Notes: generated from the letters alone by a model not told the origin. A DNA stretch of 64,000 nt from Silanimonas sp. (GCF_027531545.1 NZ_JAPZSC010000001.1:310001-374000); one strand, 5' to 3'. Positions 8,267-18,556 are shown, counted from the first letter of the stretch. Translations and numbers: made by a program.

Positions 8267-9016
8267 ATGCCGTTCGGCGAGACCTTCCTGTGGTTCGTGG
8301 CGCTCGGCGCCATCGCCCAACTCGTCGACGGCGCGCTGGGCATGGCCTACGGACTCGTCTGTTCGACCGTGCTGTTGAGCCTGGGTTTCCCGCCCGCCAC
8401 GGTCAGTGCCGCCGTGCACACGGCGGAAGTCGTGACCACGGGCATCTCCGGCGGCGCCCACGCGGTGTTCGGAAACGTCGACCGTGGCCTCTTCCTGCGT
8501 CTGGCGCTACCCGGCGCGCTGGGCGGCGTGGCGGGAGCACTTTTCCTGGTCCACGTGGCCAGCGTCTGGATCAAGCCGCTGATCGTGCTTTACCTGCTGG
8601 CGCTATCGGTGCTCATCCTGCTGCGCGCTGCGCAACGATGGCACTACCGCGCCACGCCGCGGCACGTGCCGCCGCTCGGGCTGGTGGCCGGAACGCTCGA
8701 TGCCATCGGCGGCGGCGGCTGGGGCTCGGTGACGACCTCCAGCCTGCTCGCCGGTGGCCACCCCCCGCGCAAGACCATCGGCACCGTCGCGGCGGCGGAA
8801 TTCGTCGTCACGCTCGCCATCGCCGCGACGTTCGCCAGCACGATCGGCCTGCAGCATGCGGAGATCGTGTTGGGCCTGCTGATCGGCGGCGCGCTGGCGG
8901 CGCCGTTCGCCGCCTTCGCGGTCAGCCGACTGCCCGAGCGCGCGCTGCTCTGGATGGTCGGCGGGTTGGTGATGATCCTCGCGCTCGTGCAGGCCGCGAA
9001 GCTTCTGGCGGGCTGA
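8267..9016 (+). CDS. TauE/SafE family membrane permease
   Basis: Predicted 249-residue integral membrane protein with about seven to eight hydrophobic segments and two internally similar halves. The N-terminal half has the family pattern DGALGMAYGLVCSTVLL and HTAEVVTTGISGGAH; the second has DAIGGGGWGSVTTSSLLAGGHPPRKTIGTV. Members export sulfite, sulfoacetate or related anions; the substrate here is unknown. It follows clp by 43 bases on the same strand and is convergent with trpC. Confidence 0.9.
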   Translation: MPFGETFLWFVALGAIAQLVDGALGMAYGLVCSTVLLSLGFPPATVSAAVHTAEVVTTGISGGAHAVFGNVDRGLFLRLALPGALGGVAGALFLVHVASVWIKPLIVLYLLALSVLILLRAAQRWHYRATPRHVPPLGLVAGTLDAIGGGGWGSVTTSSLLAGGHPPRKTIGTVAAAEFVVTLAIAATFASTIGLQHAEIVLGLLIGGALAAPFAAFAVSRLPERALLWMVGGLVMILALVQAAKLLAG

Positions 9017-9035
9017 GCGGCCCGGCCGACGGGAA

Positions 9036-9824
9036 TCAGTCGAACAGCGCGCGCAGGGCCGTGCCGGGATCCTCGGCGCGCATGAACGCCTCGCCGACGA
9101 GGAAGGCATGCACGCCGGCAGCGCGCATGGTTTCCACGTCCGTGCGGGCGAGGATGCCGCTCTCGGTGACGAGGCGACGGTCCGTCGGCACCGAAGCCTT
9201 CATGCCGAGCGTGCCGTCGAGCGAGACCTCGAACGTGCGCAGGTTGCGGTTGTTGATGCCGATCAGCGGCGAGGCCGTCTGCAGCGCACGCTCGAGCTCA
9301 TCGGCGTCGTGCACTTCCACCAGCACGTCGAGGCCCAGCCCCATCGCCAGGTTGCTGAAGCCGCCGAGCTGCGCATCATCCAGTGCCGCGACGATTAGCA
9401 GCACGGCGTCGGCGCCGAGCGCGCGGGCCTCGTGGATCTGGTACTCGTCGACGGTGAAGTCCTTCCGCAGCACCGGCAGTGCGCAGGCCGCGCGGGCCTG
9501 CACGAGGTAGTCGTCGTGGCCCTGGAAGAAATCGACGTCGGTCAGCACCGACAGGCAGGCCGCGCCGCCGCGTTCGTAGCTGGCGGCGATGTCGGCAGGA
9601 CGGAAGTCGGCGCGCAGCACGCCCTTCGACGGGCTGGCCTTCTTCACCTCGGCGATCACCGCGGCGTGGCCGGCGGTGATCTTCGATTCGAGCGCGGCGG
9701 CGAAACCGCGGACCGGCGCGGCGTCGCGGGCGCGGGCAACGACCTCGGCCAGCGGGGCGTGGGCCCGACGGGCGGCAACCTCCTCGGCCTTACGGGCGAG
9801 GATCTTCTGCAGGATGTCGCTCAT
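9036..9824 (-). CDS. trpC: Indole-3-glycerol phosphate synthase
   Basis: Predicted 262-residue TIM-barrel enzyme for the fourth step of tryptophan synthesis. Visible are [14 protein letters not shown], the [17 protein letters not shown] strand with the catalytic lysine, [10 protein letters not shown], and TESGI. It is a stand-alone TrpC, not fused to TrpF as in E. coli. Its ATG overlaps the trpD stop by four bases. Last gene of trpG-x-trpD-trpC. Confidence 0.97.
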   Translation of the reverse strand: MSDILQKILARKAEEVAARRAHAPLAEVVARARDAAPVRGFAAALESKITAGHAAVIAEVKKASPSKGVLRADFRPADIAASYERGGAACLSVLTDVDFFQGHDDYLVQARAACALPVLRKDFTVDEYQIHEARALGADAVLLIVAALDDAQLGGFSNLAMGLGLDVLVEVHDADELERALQTASPLIGINNRNLRTFEVSLDGTLGMKASVPTDRRLVTESGILARTDVETMRAAGVHAFLVGEAFMRAEDPGTALRALFD

Positions 9825-10861
9825 GCGCCGGCTCCGGCCTTGGCGTTCGTCAGGGCGACGAACCGGTCGAGCTTCGCGCGCGGCGTGCCCTTGGCCATCT
9901 CGGCGCGGGCACGGGCGAGGCCGTCCTGGATGCTCACCGCCACGCCGGCGGCATAGAGCGCGGCGCCGGCGTTCAAGGCCACGACGTCGGCGGCGGGGCC
10001 GCCACGACCATCGATGGCTTCGAGCAGCATCGCCTTCGAGGCTTGCGGGTCGTCGACGCGCAGCGCCGACAGCGGGGCGCGGGCCAGACCGAAATCCTCC
10101 GGGGCGATCTCGTACTCGCTGATCTCGCCGTTGCGCAGCTCACCGACCAGCGTGCGCTCGCCGAGCGAGATCTCGTCGACGCCGTCGCGGCCCCAGACCA
10201 CCAGAGCGCGCCTGCTGCCGAGCTTCTTCAGCACGCGGGCCTGGATGCCCACGAGGTCGGGATGGAAGACGCCCATCAGGATGTTCGGCGCGCCGGCCGG
10301 ATTCGTCAGCGGCCCGAGGATGTTGAACAGCGTGCGCACGGCCATTTCGCGACGCACCGGCGCGACGTTCTTCATCGCCGGATGGTGGATGGGCGCGAAC
10401 ATGAATCCCATGCCGCTCTCGGCGAGGCAGGCCGCCACCTGTGCCGGCTGCAGCTCGATGGCGCAGCCGAGCGCTTCGAGCACGTCGGCGCTGCCCGACT
10501 TCGAACTGACGCTGCGGTTGCCGTGCTTGGCCACCGTGGCGCCGGCCGCCGCCGCGACGAACATGCTGGCCGTCGAGATATTGAAGGTGTGCGCGCCGTC
10601 GCCACCGGTGCCGACGATGTCGACGAAGTGCGCCGGGTCGGCAACCTCCACCTTCGCGGAGAACTCGCGCATCACTTCCGCGGCACCGGCGATCTCGCCG
10701 ACGGTTTCCTTGCGCACGCGCAGCGCGATGAAGATGGCCGCGGTCATCACCGGCGAGACGTCGCCGCGCATGACCTGGCGCATCAGGTCGATCATCTCGT
10801 CGTGGAAGATCTCGCGGTGCTCGATGATGCGCTGGAGCGCCTGCTGGGGGGACAAAGGCAT
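9821..10861 (-). CDS. trpD: Anthranilate phosphoribosyltransferase
   Basis: Predicted 346-residue enzyme joining anthranilate and PRPP. The PRPP loop [35 protein letters not shown] and the [13 protein letters not shown] segment are all present. The start at 10861 ([13 protein letters not shown]) gives the usual length; longer frames upstream are non-homologous. It begins two bases after the stop of a small secreted-protein gene and overlaps trpC by four bases. The glutamine amidotransferase is separate (trpG) and not fused as in E. coli. Confidence 0.97.
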   Translation of the reverse strand: MPLSPQQALQRIIEHREIFHDEMIDLMRQVMRGDVSPVMTAAIFIALRVRKETVGEIAGAAEVMREFSAKVEVADPAHFVDIVGTGGDGAHTFNISTASMFVAAAAGATVAKHGNRSVSSKSGSADVLEALGCAIELQPAQVAACLAESGMGFMFAPIHHPAMKNVAPVRREMAVRTLFNILGPLTNPAGAPNILMGVFHPDLVGIQARVLKKLGSRRALVVWGRDGVDEISLGERTLVGELRNGEISEYEIAPEDFGLARAPLSALRVDDPQASKAMLLEAIDGRGGPAADVVALNAGAALYAAGVAVSIQDGLARARAEMAKGTPRAKLDRFVALTNAKAGAGA

Positions 10862-10863
10862 GG

Positions 10864-11244
10864 TCAGGTGTCGTCGCTGGTTTCGATGTCGATGGTGATG
10901 TGCGTCGGCGCGGCGTCGGCGAGGGTGTCGAGGTCGGCCAGCGTCTTGCCGTCCAGCGCCGTCGCGAACTCCGCGTCGGTGAGCGGGCGACCGCGCTGTT
11001 CGGCCAGCTTCGCGCGCACCTGCGCGAGCTTCATGTGCAGGCCAAGCTTCGCCGCATCGCCCATCCCCGCCTCGAGGGCGGCGAGGCTGTCGGCGAAGGC
11101 TTCGGCAGTGCTGCCATCGAGCCGGCCGGCGCCCTCGGCGCGCGTCGACGCCGCAGGTGCGGCATCCGTCGATGGGGCGGCCAGGACCGGAAGCGCCACG
11201 AGGCACATCGCGGCGAATGCGGAGGCGAGAAGAACCGCGCGCAT
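10864..11244 (-). CDS. Secreted protein of unknown function between trpG and trpD
   Basis: Predicted 126-residue protein with a clear signal peptide ([25 protein letters not shown]) and a mature part made mostly of amphipathic helices ([45 protein letters not shown]). I do not recognise a family. Its ATG overlaps the trpG stop (ATGA) and its stop lies two bases before trpD, so it is locked into the tryptophan operon although it should act outside the cytoplasm. No lipobox cysteine. Conservation of this position in relatives would support a real function. Confidence 0.8.
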   Translation of the reverse strand: MRAVLLASAFAAMCLVALPVLAAPSTDAAPAASTRAEGAGRLDGSTAEAFADSLAALEAGMGDAAKLGLHMKLAQVRAKLAEQRGRPLTDAEFATALDGKTLADLDTLADAAPTHITIDIETSDDT

Positions 11245-11825
11245 CAGCGACGCTCGATGAAGTTCTTCAGCAGCGCGTGGCCGTGCTGCGTGAGGATGGA
11301 CTCGGGGTGGAACTGCACGCCCTCGACGGGGAACTCGCGATGGCGCAGGCCCATGATCTCGTCGATGCCGCCGCCCTCGCCTTCCGTCCACGCGGTCACT
11401 TCGAGCGCGGCGGGCAGGGTCTCTTGCTTCACGACCAGCGAGTGGTAGCGCGTGGCCTCGAACGGGTCGGGAATACCGGCGAACACGCCCAAGCCGGCGT
11501 GTCGGATCGGCGAGGTCTTGCCGTGCATGATCACCTTCGCCCGCACCACGTCGCCGCCGAAGGCCTGCCCCAGCGACTGGTGGCCGAGGCACACGCCGAA
11601 CACCGGGATGCGCGGACCCAGCGTCTTCATCACCTCGACGGATACGCCCGCTTCATTGGGCGTGCACGGGCCCGGCGAGATGACGATTCGATCGGGCTTG
11701 AGCGCGTCGATCTGGGCCACGGTGAGTTCGTCGTTGCGGACCACGCGCACTTCTTCACCCAACTCCTGCAGGTACTGCACGAGGTTGAAGGTGAAGCTGT
11801 CGTAGTTGTCGATCATCAGCAGCAC
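11244..11825 (-). CDS. trpG: Anthranilate synthase component II (glutamine amidotransferase)
   Basis: Predicted 193-residue class I amidotransferase that passes ammonia from glutamine to TrpE (or PabB). Catalytic Cys in [16 protein letters not shown] and the His-Glu pair in [14 protein letters not shown] are present, as is the N-terminal [17 protein letters not shown] choose the GTG at 11825 because GGAG sits six bases upstream and the family begins at this point; a longer frame upstream is not homologous. First gene of trpG-x-trpD-trpC. It may also serve folate synthesis, as TrpG does in many relatives. Confidence 0.95.
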   Translation of the reverse strand: MLLMIDNYDSFTFNLVQYLQELGEEVRVVRNDELTVAQIDALKPDRIVISPGPCTPNEAGVSVEVMKTLGPRIPVFGVCLGHQSLGQAFGGDVVRAKVIMHGKTSPIRHAGLGVFAGIPDPFEATRYHSLVVKQETLPAALEVTAWTEGEGGGIDEIMGLRHREFPVEGVQFHPESILTQHGHALLKNFIERR

Positions 11826-11971
11826 GAAAGGCTCCGGCGCGGGGTCGGCGGTGGCGGAAACGGCGGGGCCGCAGAGTATGCCGGAGCCTAGGTGTGAATA
11901 CGTATGCAGGGCGTTGTGGCCAAGGCATCCGCGCAGAACCATTCGGCATCGCCTTCGCGCTGGACGCCGCC

Positions 11972-13540
11972 ATGCCCACCCTGCCCTGCCCCATGGCTCG
12001 CCTGCGCCGCTTCGCCAGCGCGCTCGCCTTGGCTTGCCTCGCCCTGCTGCCCGGTGAAGCCGCCGCCGAAGCCATCCTCCATGCCTTCAACTGGCGCTAT
12101 GCCGACATCGAGGCGCGCGCCTCGGAAATCCGCCAACTCGGCTATGCCGGCGTGCTGGTGGCACCGCCGCTGAAGAGCGAGGGCGGCCAGTGGTGGGCGC
12201 GCTACCAGCCGCAGGACTACCGCGTCATCGACCACCCGCTCGGCGACACCGAGGCCTTCGTGCGCATGAGCGCCGCCCTCGAACTGCGCGGCGTGAAGCT
12301 CTACGCCGACCTCGTGCTGAACCACATGGCGAACGAGGCCGGCCAACGCGCCGACCTGAATTTCCCCGGCGCCCGCGTGCGCTCGGTGTACGCATCGGAC
12401 CCGGCGCGCTGGGAGCGCCAGCGCTTGTTCGGCGACCTCGCCACCGACCTGTTCGACGGCGGCGACTTCCATCCGGCGTTCTGCATCACCGACTACAACA
12501 ACGTGACGCAGGTGCAGAGCGGGCGTCTGTGCTCGGGCGGCGGCGACACCGGGCTGCCCGACCTGCAGGGCAGCGCCAAGGTCATCAACGCGCAGCGCCA
12601 GTACATCGCGGCGCTGATCGCGCTCGGCACGGACGGATTCCGCCTCGATGCCGCGAAGCACATGACGCTCGCCCACGTGAACGCGGTCTTCGATCCCGCC
12701 CTGCTGGGCGGCCGGCCGGTGTTCGGCGAGATCATCACCGGCGGTGGCCGCGGCAACACCGAGTACGAGATCTTCCTGAAGCCCTGGATGGCGCAGACGC
12801 CGCTCCAGGCTTACGACTTCCCGCTGTTCCACCGCATGCGCCAGGCCTTCGGCTTCGGCGGCGACCTGTCCATCCTCGTCACCGCGCAGGCCGACGAGCA
12901 GGCCATCGATCCGCAGCGCGCCTGGACCTTCGCGGTGAACCACGACATCCCGCTGAACGGCATCTTCCGCGGCCTGATCATGGACGCCACCGATGAAACG
13001 CTGGCCTGGGCGTGGCTGCTGTCGCGCGGCGAAGGCACGCCGCTCATTTACTCCGACAACAACGAGAGCGGCGACAACCGCTGGAACGGGCTGTACCGCC
13101 GCAGCGACATCGCGGCCATGCTCGGCTTCCACAACGCCCTGGCCGGCGAGCCGATGCGCATGGTCTCGCAGAGCAACTGCCACCTGCTGTATCGCCGCGG
13201 CGACCGCGCCCTGGTGGGCATCAACAAGTGCGGCGAAACGCGCACGCTGGCCGTGGATGTCGAGGCCCATCCGCTGCGTGCACCGGGGCGTTTCCGCGAC
13301 GCGCTGTCGGACCACGTGCTCGCGTTGAGCGGCGGGACGCTGACGGTCGAACTGCCGCCGCGCTCGGCGCGGCTGTGGCGCTTCGATCCCGACGCGAGCG
13401 GCTGCGGGCCGCGGCGCCTCCGTGACAAGATTCCGCAGCGCTGCACGCAGGGCGACATCGACGGCCGCGAACCGCGCGAAAGTCGTGCGCCGCGGGACGG
13501 GCGCACGCCGCACGATCGCCCGAGGACAAGGCTCGACTGA
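11972..13540 (+). CDS. Secreted alpha-amylase family (GH13) enzyme
   Basis: Predicted about 522-residue exported glycosidase acting on alpha-glucans. A signal peptide is seen ([26 protein letters not shown]). All four GH13 regions are intact: [15 protein letters not shown] with the nucleophile Asp, FGEIITGG with the acid Glu, and FAVNHD. The C-terminal all-beta domain ends near RLWRFDPD. The last about 45 residues ([13 protein letters not shown] onward) are Arg-rich low complexity and look untypical for the family. The start could be this ATG or the one at 11993; both leave the signal peptide. It is divergent from trpG and convergent with trpE. Confidence 0.9.
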   Translation: MPTLPCPMARLRRFASALALACLALLPGEAAAEAILHAFNWRYADIEARASEIRQLGYAGVLVAPPLKSEGGQWWARYQPQDYRVIDHPLGDTEAFVRMSAALELRGVKLYADLVLNHMANEAGQRADLNFPGARVRSVYASDPARWERQRLFGDLATDLFDGGDFHPAFCITDYNNVTQVQSGRLCSGGGDTGLPDLQGSAKVINAQRQYIAALIALGTDGFRLDAAKHMTLAHVNAVFDPALLGGRPVFGEIITGGGRGNTEYEIFLKPWMAQTPLQAYDFPLFHRMRQAFGFGGDLSILVTAQADEQAIDPQRAWTFAVNHDIPLNGIFRGLIMDATDETLAWAWLLSRGEGTPLIYSDNNESGDNRWNGLYRRSDIAAMLGFHNALAGEPMRMVSQSNCHLLYRRGDRALVGINKCGETRTLAVDVEAHPLRAPGRFRDALSDHVLALSGGTLTVELPPRSARLWRFDPDASGCGPRRLRDKIPQRCTQGDIDGREPRESRAPRDGRTPHDRPRTRLD

Positions 13541-13556
13541 GGCTCCGCGCGCGGCC

Positions 13557-15029
13557 TTACAGCCCCTTCGCCGCCTGCGCCACGGCGCGGAACAGCGCGC
13601 GGCTCTTGTTCATCGTCTCCTCCCACTCCTTCTCGGGGTCGGAGTCGAAGACGATGCCGGCACCCGCCTGCACGTGAAGCTGGCCGTTGGTGATCACCGC
13701 GGTGCGGATGGCAATGGCGGTGTCGGCGTCGCCCCACCAGTTCACGTAGCCCACGGCACCGGCGTAGATGTTGCGCTGGTGCGGTTCGAGCTCGCGGATG
13801 ATCTCGAGCGCGCGGATCTTCGGCGCGCCACTCACCGTGCCGGCTGGGAACGTCGCCTTCAGCACGTCGGCATACGACAGGCCGTCCTTCAAGCGACCCT
13901 GCACTTCCGATACGATGTGCATGACGTGGCTGTAGCGCTCGATGACGAACTGCTCGGGCACGCGAACGCTGCCCGCCTCGCTGACGCGGCCGGCATCGTT
14001 GCGGCCGAGGTCGATCAGCATCAGGTGCTCGGCGCGCTCCTTCGGGTCGGCGAGCAGTTCGGCCTCCAGCGCCTTGTCCGCGTCCACCGTCGCGCCACGC
14101 GGCCGCGTGCCGGCGATCGGGCGCACCGTGACCGTGCCCTGCTGCTGGCGCACGAGGATCTCCGGCGACGAGCCGACCACCTGCAGCGCGCCGGTGTCGA
14201 GGAAATACATGTAGGGCGAGGGGTTCAGCGCCCGCAGCGCGCGGTAGACGTCGACCGGCCGCGCCTTGAAGGGGATCGACAGACGCTGGCTCAGCACCAC
14301 CTGGAAGGCATCACCGGCGGCAATGTAGTCCTTGGCCTTCAGCACCGCGGCCTTGAAGCCTTCCTTGCTGAAGCCGCTGACGAAATCCGATTCATCGACG
14401 ACGCCCGCGTCGAGCACGTCGGGATAGCTGGCGCCGGCGTGCCGCAGCCGGTGCACCAGCGAATCGAGCCGCGCCTGCGCGCGGGCCAGCGCCTGCGGCT
14501 CGGCCGGATCGGCATGCACGACGAGGTAGAGCTTGCCCTTGAGGTTGTCGAACACCGCGAGCTCTTCGCTGAGCATCAGGAAGATCTCGGGGGTGCCGAG
14601 GTGGTCGGGCGCGACGGGCTTGGCGAGCTTCGGCTCGATGTAGCCGATGCACTCGAAGCCGAACCAGCCGACGAGGCCGCCGGTGAAGCCCGGCAGGCCG
14701 TCGATGCGCGGCACCGAGTACGACGCGCGCAGGCGCTCGACTTCACCCAGCGGATCGGCCAGCTCGCGGGTCTCGACGACTTCGCCGAACTCGCGCGTGC
14801 TGAGCGTGTGCCCATGCACCGTCCAGGTGCGGCGCGCCGGCAGCCCGATGATGCTGTAGCGGCCCCAGTTCTCGCCGCCCTCGACCGATTCGAACAGGTA
14901 GGCGTTCGGGCCGTCGACGAGTTTCAGGTACACCGACAGCGGCGTGTCGAGGTCGGAGAGCACCTCGCGCACGACCGGGATGCGGTTGTGGCCTTGGGCG
15001 GCGAGGCGGGCGAATTCAGCGGGATTCAT
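13557..15029 (-). CDS. trpE: Anthranilate synthase component I
   Basis: Predicted 490-residue chorismate-using subunit making anthranilate with TrpG. The catalytic core shows [32 protein letters not shown] and [18 protein letters not shown], and the N-terminal half has [18 protein letters not shown] near the tryptophan feedback site. Length and spacing fit TrpE rather than PabB. It is separated from trpG by the amylase gene, so the anthranilate synthase subunits come from different transcripts. I see no leader peptide with tandem Trp codons upstream. Confidence 0.96.
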   Translation of the reverse strand: MNPAEFARLAAQGHNRIPVVREVLSDLDTPLSVYLKLVDGPNAYLFESVEGGENWGRYSIIGLPARRTWTVHGHTLSTREFGEVVETRELADPLGEVERLRASYSVPRIDGLPGFTGGLVGWFGFECIGYIEPKLAKPVAPDHLGTPEIFLMLSEELAVFDNLKGKLYLVVHADPAEPQALARAQARLDSLVHRLRHAGASYPDVLDAGVVDESDFVSGFSKEGFKAAVLKAKDYIAAGDAFQVVLSQRLSIPFKARPVDVYRALRALNPSPYMYFLDTGALQVVGSSPEILVRQQQGTVTVRPIAGTRPRGATVDADKALEAELLADPKERAEHLMLIDLGRNDAGRVSEAGSVRVPEQFVIERYSHVMHIVSEVQGRLKDGLSYADVLKATFPAGTVSGAPKIRALEIIRELEPHQRNIYAGAVGYVNWWGDADTAIAIRTAVITNGQLHVQAGAGIVFDSDPEKEWEETMNKSRALFRAVAQAAKGL

Positions 15030-15177
15030 TGATGCGTCGCGAGCGGCAAGGGCCGCGGATCGGAGGGCCCCGCAGTATGCCAGCGCGGCCCCGACGAACT
15101 GTCATGGTGTGGCGCCAGACTTCGCCGCGCATAGCCAGGGACGAAACGGGGGCCACGGACGGCCCCAACCACCCCGA

Positions 15178-17196
15178 TCAGGACCGAGCGCCCTCGCCCC
15201 CCGGCGCGCGCCGCCACGGCAGGCGCAGGCGGAACACCACGCCGCTGCCGTCCTCGAGGTTGTCCGCCTCGGCCCCGCCGCCATGGGCCGCGGCCACCAG
15301 CTTCACCACGTGCAGGCCGAAACCGAGGTGGACGGCGCCGTCGGCGCCGCGCGAGCGGTCGCGCAGCGAGACCAGCGAATCGAACAGGCGGTGGCGCATC
15401 GCTTCCGGCAACTTCGGCCCCGTGTTCCGGACTTCGACCAGCAGCTCGCGCGCCTGGCGCTTCAGGGCGATGCCGATCTCGCCGTCGTCGGGGGTGAAGC
15501 CGCGGGCGTTGTCGATCAGTTTGTCGAGCGCCTGCACCAGAAGCTCGGGCGAACCGTGGAACAGACACGGTGCTTCGAGGCCGTCCAAACGCAGGCGTCG
15601 CGGTGCCAGCATGTCGCGGTAGCCCTCACCGACGTCCGCGAGGAGACGCGCGAGGTCGAAGGCCTCGTGCTCCGCCGCGGAGATGGCGTGTTCGATGCGC
15701 GTGGCCTCGCTCATCGTGCGTACCAGCTGCCCCATGCGCTCGACGCCGTCGCGGGCGCGGGCGACATAGGGCCGCGCGTCGGCCGGCAATGCGGCGAGAT
15801 CGAGGTTGTCGAGGGAGCTGCGGACGATGGCCAACGGCGTCTGCAGCTCATGCGAAAGCTTCGACGACAGCGAGCGAAGGTAGCTGGTGTAGGCCGCGAT
15901 CTCGTCGAGCAGCTGCGAGAAGCTTCGCGACAGGTCGCCGATCTCGTCGCGCGCCGTGGACACCTCGAACCGGCGCACCTCGCCGCTACGGTCGAGCGCC
16001 TGCTCGGCGGCATCGCGGAGGCGGCGGATGCGCTGCGAGAGCCGCGTGGCGAACAGGAAGGCGACGCCGCCGGAAGCGAGGAAGGCGAGCAGGGTCAGGC
16101 CCAGCAGATGCGCCGCGGCCCGATCGGCCAGCAGCAGGGCTTCGGCATTGCTGCGGTCGAGCCGCAGCACCGCGCGGACCTCGCCGTCGACGCGCACGGG
16201 CACCGCGCTGCTGAGGATCAGCCGCGTGCCCTGCGGATCGCGGCGCCAGCGCGATTCCACCCGGCCCTGCACCGCGGCGAGCCGCTCCGGCCGGTCGTCG
16301 CGCAGCGGCGAGGCTTCGGCGGCGAAGGCCTCGAGCTCCGCGGCGTCGAGCATCGCCCGGTAAAGCAATCGCCGCCACGACAGCACGTCGTCACCCGCGG
16401 CGTCCGCGCGCAAGGCGCCGTCCGCGGCCAGCGCCCAGCCGCGGCCATCGAGCACCACGGCACGCACGTCGTCGGGCAGCAGTGCACCGAGCTCGCGCTG
16501 CAGGCGCGGCGACGGACGGTACAAGGCGAAGCGCGGCGAGGCGGATTCGGTGTCGCCACCGCCCCCGTCGGCATCGCGGCGGATGATCCGCAACGCGTCT
16601 AGCGACAGCCCCTGCGGCAAGGCGAGTTCGACGGCGTAGCCGCCCGCGGTTTCGCGCCAGCCGCCTTCCGCGAGCACCGGTGCGGCACTGCCGTCCGCTG
16701 ACGCAGCACGCGTGCTGCCATCGGCCCGCGCGGCCAGCTTCAGGCGCATCGGGCCAAGGCTGGTGTCGAGTTCGAGCAGGACTGCATCGATCGCGAGATC
16801 GCCGGGCCAATGCGCTTCGCCGCGCTGCGGCGTCACGTCGTCGACGGCGATGAAGACCAGCCGGCGTTCGTTGTAATGCCCCACCGCGAAGCGCACGCCC
16901 GGCAGCGCGGCCTCCGTTTCCAGCGGCGACGCGATGTCACCCCAATCGCTGACATCGCCATCGAGACGCGGGGAGGCCGCCAACGCGTGCACCGGCAGGG
17001 AGGGTGCCGCGGGCGGCAGAAGGGCCGGCCGCAACGCCAGGCTGCGCGCCACCGCTTCGCCCGAGGCCTCCAGCGCCTGCTGCTGGCCCTGCCGAAGCAG
17101 GTTCTCCATCTGCACCAGCGCTTGCCATGCCGCCCACGGCAGCACCAGCACGATCAGCGCGAGCAGCAGGAGCTGGCGGCGCAGGCTCAATCGCAC
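15178..17196 (-). CDS. pdsS: Sensor histidine kinase, dedicated-sortase type (PdsS-like)
   Basis: Predicted 672-residue membrane kinase. TM1 is about 9-26. A large periplasmic part follows with a carbohydrate-binding-module-9-like fold (SPRLDGDVSDWGD and VGHYNERRLVFIAVDD, about 70-200). TM2 is about 363-383, then HAMP, a HisKA domain with the phospho-acceptor in KLSHELQTPLAIVR, and HATPase with LIDNARGF and GFGLHVVKLV. This order and the partner regulator match the proteobacterial dedicated sortase system kinase (TIGR03785 as I recall it). No sortase or target is in the window. The regulator gene lies 37 bases upstream on the same strand. Confidence 0.85.
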   Translation of the reverse strand: MRLSLRRQLLLLALIVLVLPWAAWQALVQMENLLRQGQQQALEASGEAVARSLALRPALLPPAAPSLPVHALAASPRLDGDVSDWGDIASPLETEAALPGVRFAVGHYNERRLVFIAVDDVTPQRGEAHWPGDLAIDAVLLELDTSLGPMRLKLAARADGSTRAASADGSAAPVLAEGGWRETAGGYAVELALPQGLSLDALRIIRRDADGGGGDTESASPRFALYRPSPRLQRELGALLPDDVRAVVLDGRGWALAADGALRADAAGDDVLSWRRLLYRAMLDAAELEAFAAEASPLRDDRPERLAAVQGRVESRWRRDPQGTRLILSSAVPVRVDGEVRAVLRLDRSNAEALLLADRAAAHLLGLTLLAFLASGGVAFLFATRLSQRIRRLRDAAEQALDRSGEVRRFEVSTARDEIGDLSRSFSQLLDEIAAYTSYLRSLSSKLSHELQTPLAIVRSSLDNLDLAALPADARPYVARARDGVERMGQLVRTMSEATRIEHAISAAEHEAFDLARLLADVGEGYRDMLAPRRLRLDGLEAPCLFHGSPELLVQALDKLIDNARGFTPDDGEIGIALKRQARELLVEVRNTGPKLPEAMRHRLFDSLVSLRDRSRGADGAVHLGFGLHVVKLVAAAHGGGAEADNLEDGSGVVFRLRLPWRRAPGGEGARS

Positions 17197-17233
17197 GCGC
17201 GGGGCGTCATCTGCGGGGCGCGGCGGGCGCCGC

Positions 17234-17923
17234 TCATGGCCGCCAGCGGTAGCCGGCGCCGTGCACGGTGTCGACCTCGTCGAACGCGACGTCGAGGGCC
17301 TGGAACTTCCGGCGGATGCGCTTGATGTGCGAGGTCACCGTGGCGTCGTCGACGACGACCTGCGCCTCGCGCATCAGCTGCTCGCGGTTCTTCACGTGCC
17401 CTGGATGGCGCACCAGCGCGTGCACGATCCAGAACTCGGTGACGGTGAGCGGCACCGCTTCGCCGTTCCAGCTCACCTGCATGCGTTCGAACTCCAGCTT
17501 CAAGTCACGCAGGACGATCACCGAATCGCGCGTCGCCGGCGCGCGCAGCGCTTCGACACGACGCAGCAGCGCATGGATGCGCGCGGTGATGTGCGGCAGC
17601 GAGACGCCCTTGCTCAGGTAGTCGTCGGCCCCGAGGCGCAGGCCGGAGATCACGTCGAGCTCGGAATCGCGCGCGGTGAGGAAGAGGATCGGCAGGCTGG
17701 CCGAACGCGCGCGCAGCTCGCGGCAGAGGTCATAACCGCCTTCCAGCTCGTCGCCGAGGCCGACGTCGATCATCACGAGGTCAGGCAGCTTGGCGGCGAA
17801 TGCGGCACGGGCTTCCGGCCGCGAGGCGTAGGCCGACACCGCGAAACCGTGCTTTCGCAGGGCTTCGGCGTAGTTGTCGCGGATGGCGGGTTCGTCTTCG
17901 ACGATGGCGATGGCGTGGGTCAT
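17234..17923 (-). CDS. pdsR: Response regulator, OmpR type, dedicated-sortase system (PdsR-like)
   Basis: Predicted 229-residue regulator. Receiver domain has the acidic pair (IVEDEPAIRDNYAEAL), the phosphorylation Asp in LVMIDVGLGDE, and Lys in DDYLSKG. The C-terminal part is an OmpR-like winged helix (VTEFWIVHALVRHPGHVKNREQL, then DDATVTSHIKRIRRKFQ, ending HGAGYRWRP). The long IGLGDE-type loop, the LSKG...SLPH segment and the length match the family paired with PdsS (TIGR03787 from memory, about 227 residues). Start chosen at 17923 (MTHAIAIVEDEP). First gene of the two-gene operon; divergent from a small membrane ORF. Confidence 0.87.
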   Translation of the reverse strand: MTHAIAIVEDEPAIRDNYAEALRKHGFAVSAYASRPEARAAFAAKLPDLVMIDVGLGDELEGGYDLCRELRARSASLPILFLTARDSELDVISGLRLGADDYLSKGVSLPHITARIHALLRRVEALRAPATRDSVIVLRDLKLEFERMQVSWNGEAVPLTVTEFWIVHALVRHPGHVKNREQLMREAQVVVDDATVTSHIKRIRRKFQALDVAFDEVDTVHGAGYRWRP

Positions 17924-18061
17924 GGCGGCCAGTCTAGCGGCGCTTTCCCGGGCCGGAGGGCGCTGCCCGCGATTTGCCATGACACGTCCCAAGCCCGCCG
18001 CGAGGCGGCCGATACACGGCATATCGCACGGATGAAATGCGATTCACGGAGGATGCTACCC

Positions 18062-18214
18062 ATGCCCAGACTGACTTTCCGAAGCGCCCCGCTGGGGCGC
18101 GAGCATCGCGTCACCGCCTCACCCCGATTCCGCGCCGAACGCGGCGCCCTCTGGCTCGGACTCGGCCTGTGTTTCGCCACCCTGTTCGTGCTGCGCGCCA
18201 CCGACCCCCGCTGA
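18062..18214 (+). CDS. Small single-helix membrane protein, unknown
   Basis: Predicted 50-residue protein: a basic N-terminal half (PRLTFRSAPLGREHRVTASP) and one hydrophobic helix (ALWLGLGLCFATLFVL), ending in RATDPR. GGAGG lies nine bases before the ATG, which supports translation. It is divergent from the PdsR-like gene with a 138-base gap. I recognise no family. A link to the two-component system is only positional. Confidence 0.55.
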   Translation: MPRLTFRSAPLGREHRVTASPRFRAERGALWLGLGLCFATLFVLRATDPR

Positions 18215-18226
18215 AGGACCACCCTG

Positions 18227-18556
18227 ATGAGCCTCGAGATCGAACTGCCCCCCGGCGCCGCGCTGCCCCGCGGCGCGCACTTCGGTGAACCGCCCCGCGA
18301 TGCCGCGCTGGCCTTGGCGCGATTCCTCGGCCGCGTGCCGACACCGCCCAGCGATGCCGAGGTCGCCCGCCGTTGCGGCTCAGCCGCGGGCGGCGGCCAC
18401 TTCGGCACGCATCTTCGCGATGACGCCGGCATAGTCCGGCGCATTGAAGATGGCCGAGCCGGCGACGAAGGTATCGGCGCCCGCGGCGGCGATGCGGCCG
18501 ATGTTGTCGGCCTTGACGCCACCGTCCACTTCGAGGCGGATGGGCTTGCCGCTTGA
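18227..18556 (+). CDS. Possible short protein overlapping the end of rpe
   Basis: Open frame of 109 codons starting 12 bases after the small membrane ORF. The first about 50 residues ([18 protein letters not shown], then [19 protein letters not shown]) read like a real protein start, but the remaining codons run antisense through the 3' end of rpe and become low complexity. It may be a short gene, a decayed one, or no gene. No family recognised. Confidence 0.3.
   Translation: MSLEIELPPGAALPRGAHFGEPPRDAALALARFLGRVPTPPSDAEVARRCGSAAGGGHFGTHLRDDAGIVRRIEDGRAGDEGIGARGGDAADVVGLDATVHFEADGLAA

Noticed and set aside
15030-15177. trp attenuator or leader peptide before trpE
   Set aside because: No short frame with adjacent Trp codons and no terminator/antiterminator hairpins.
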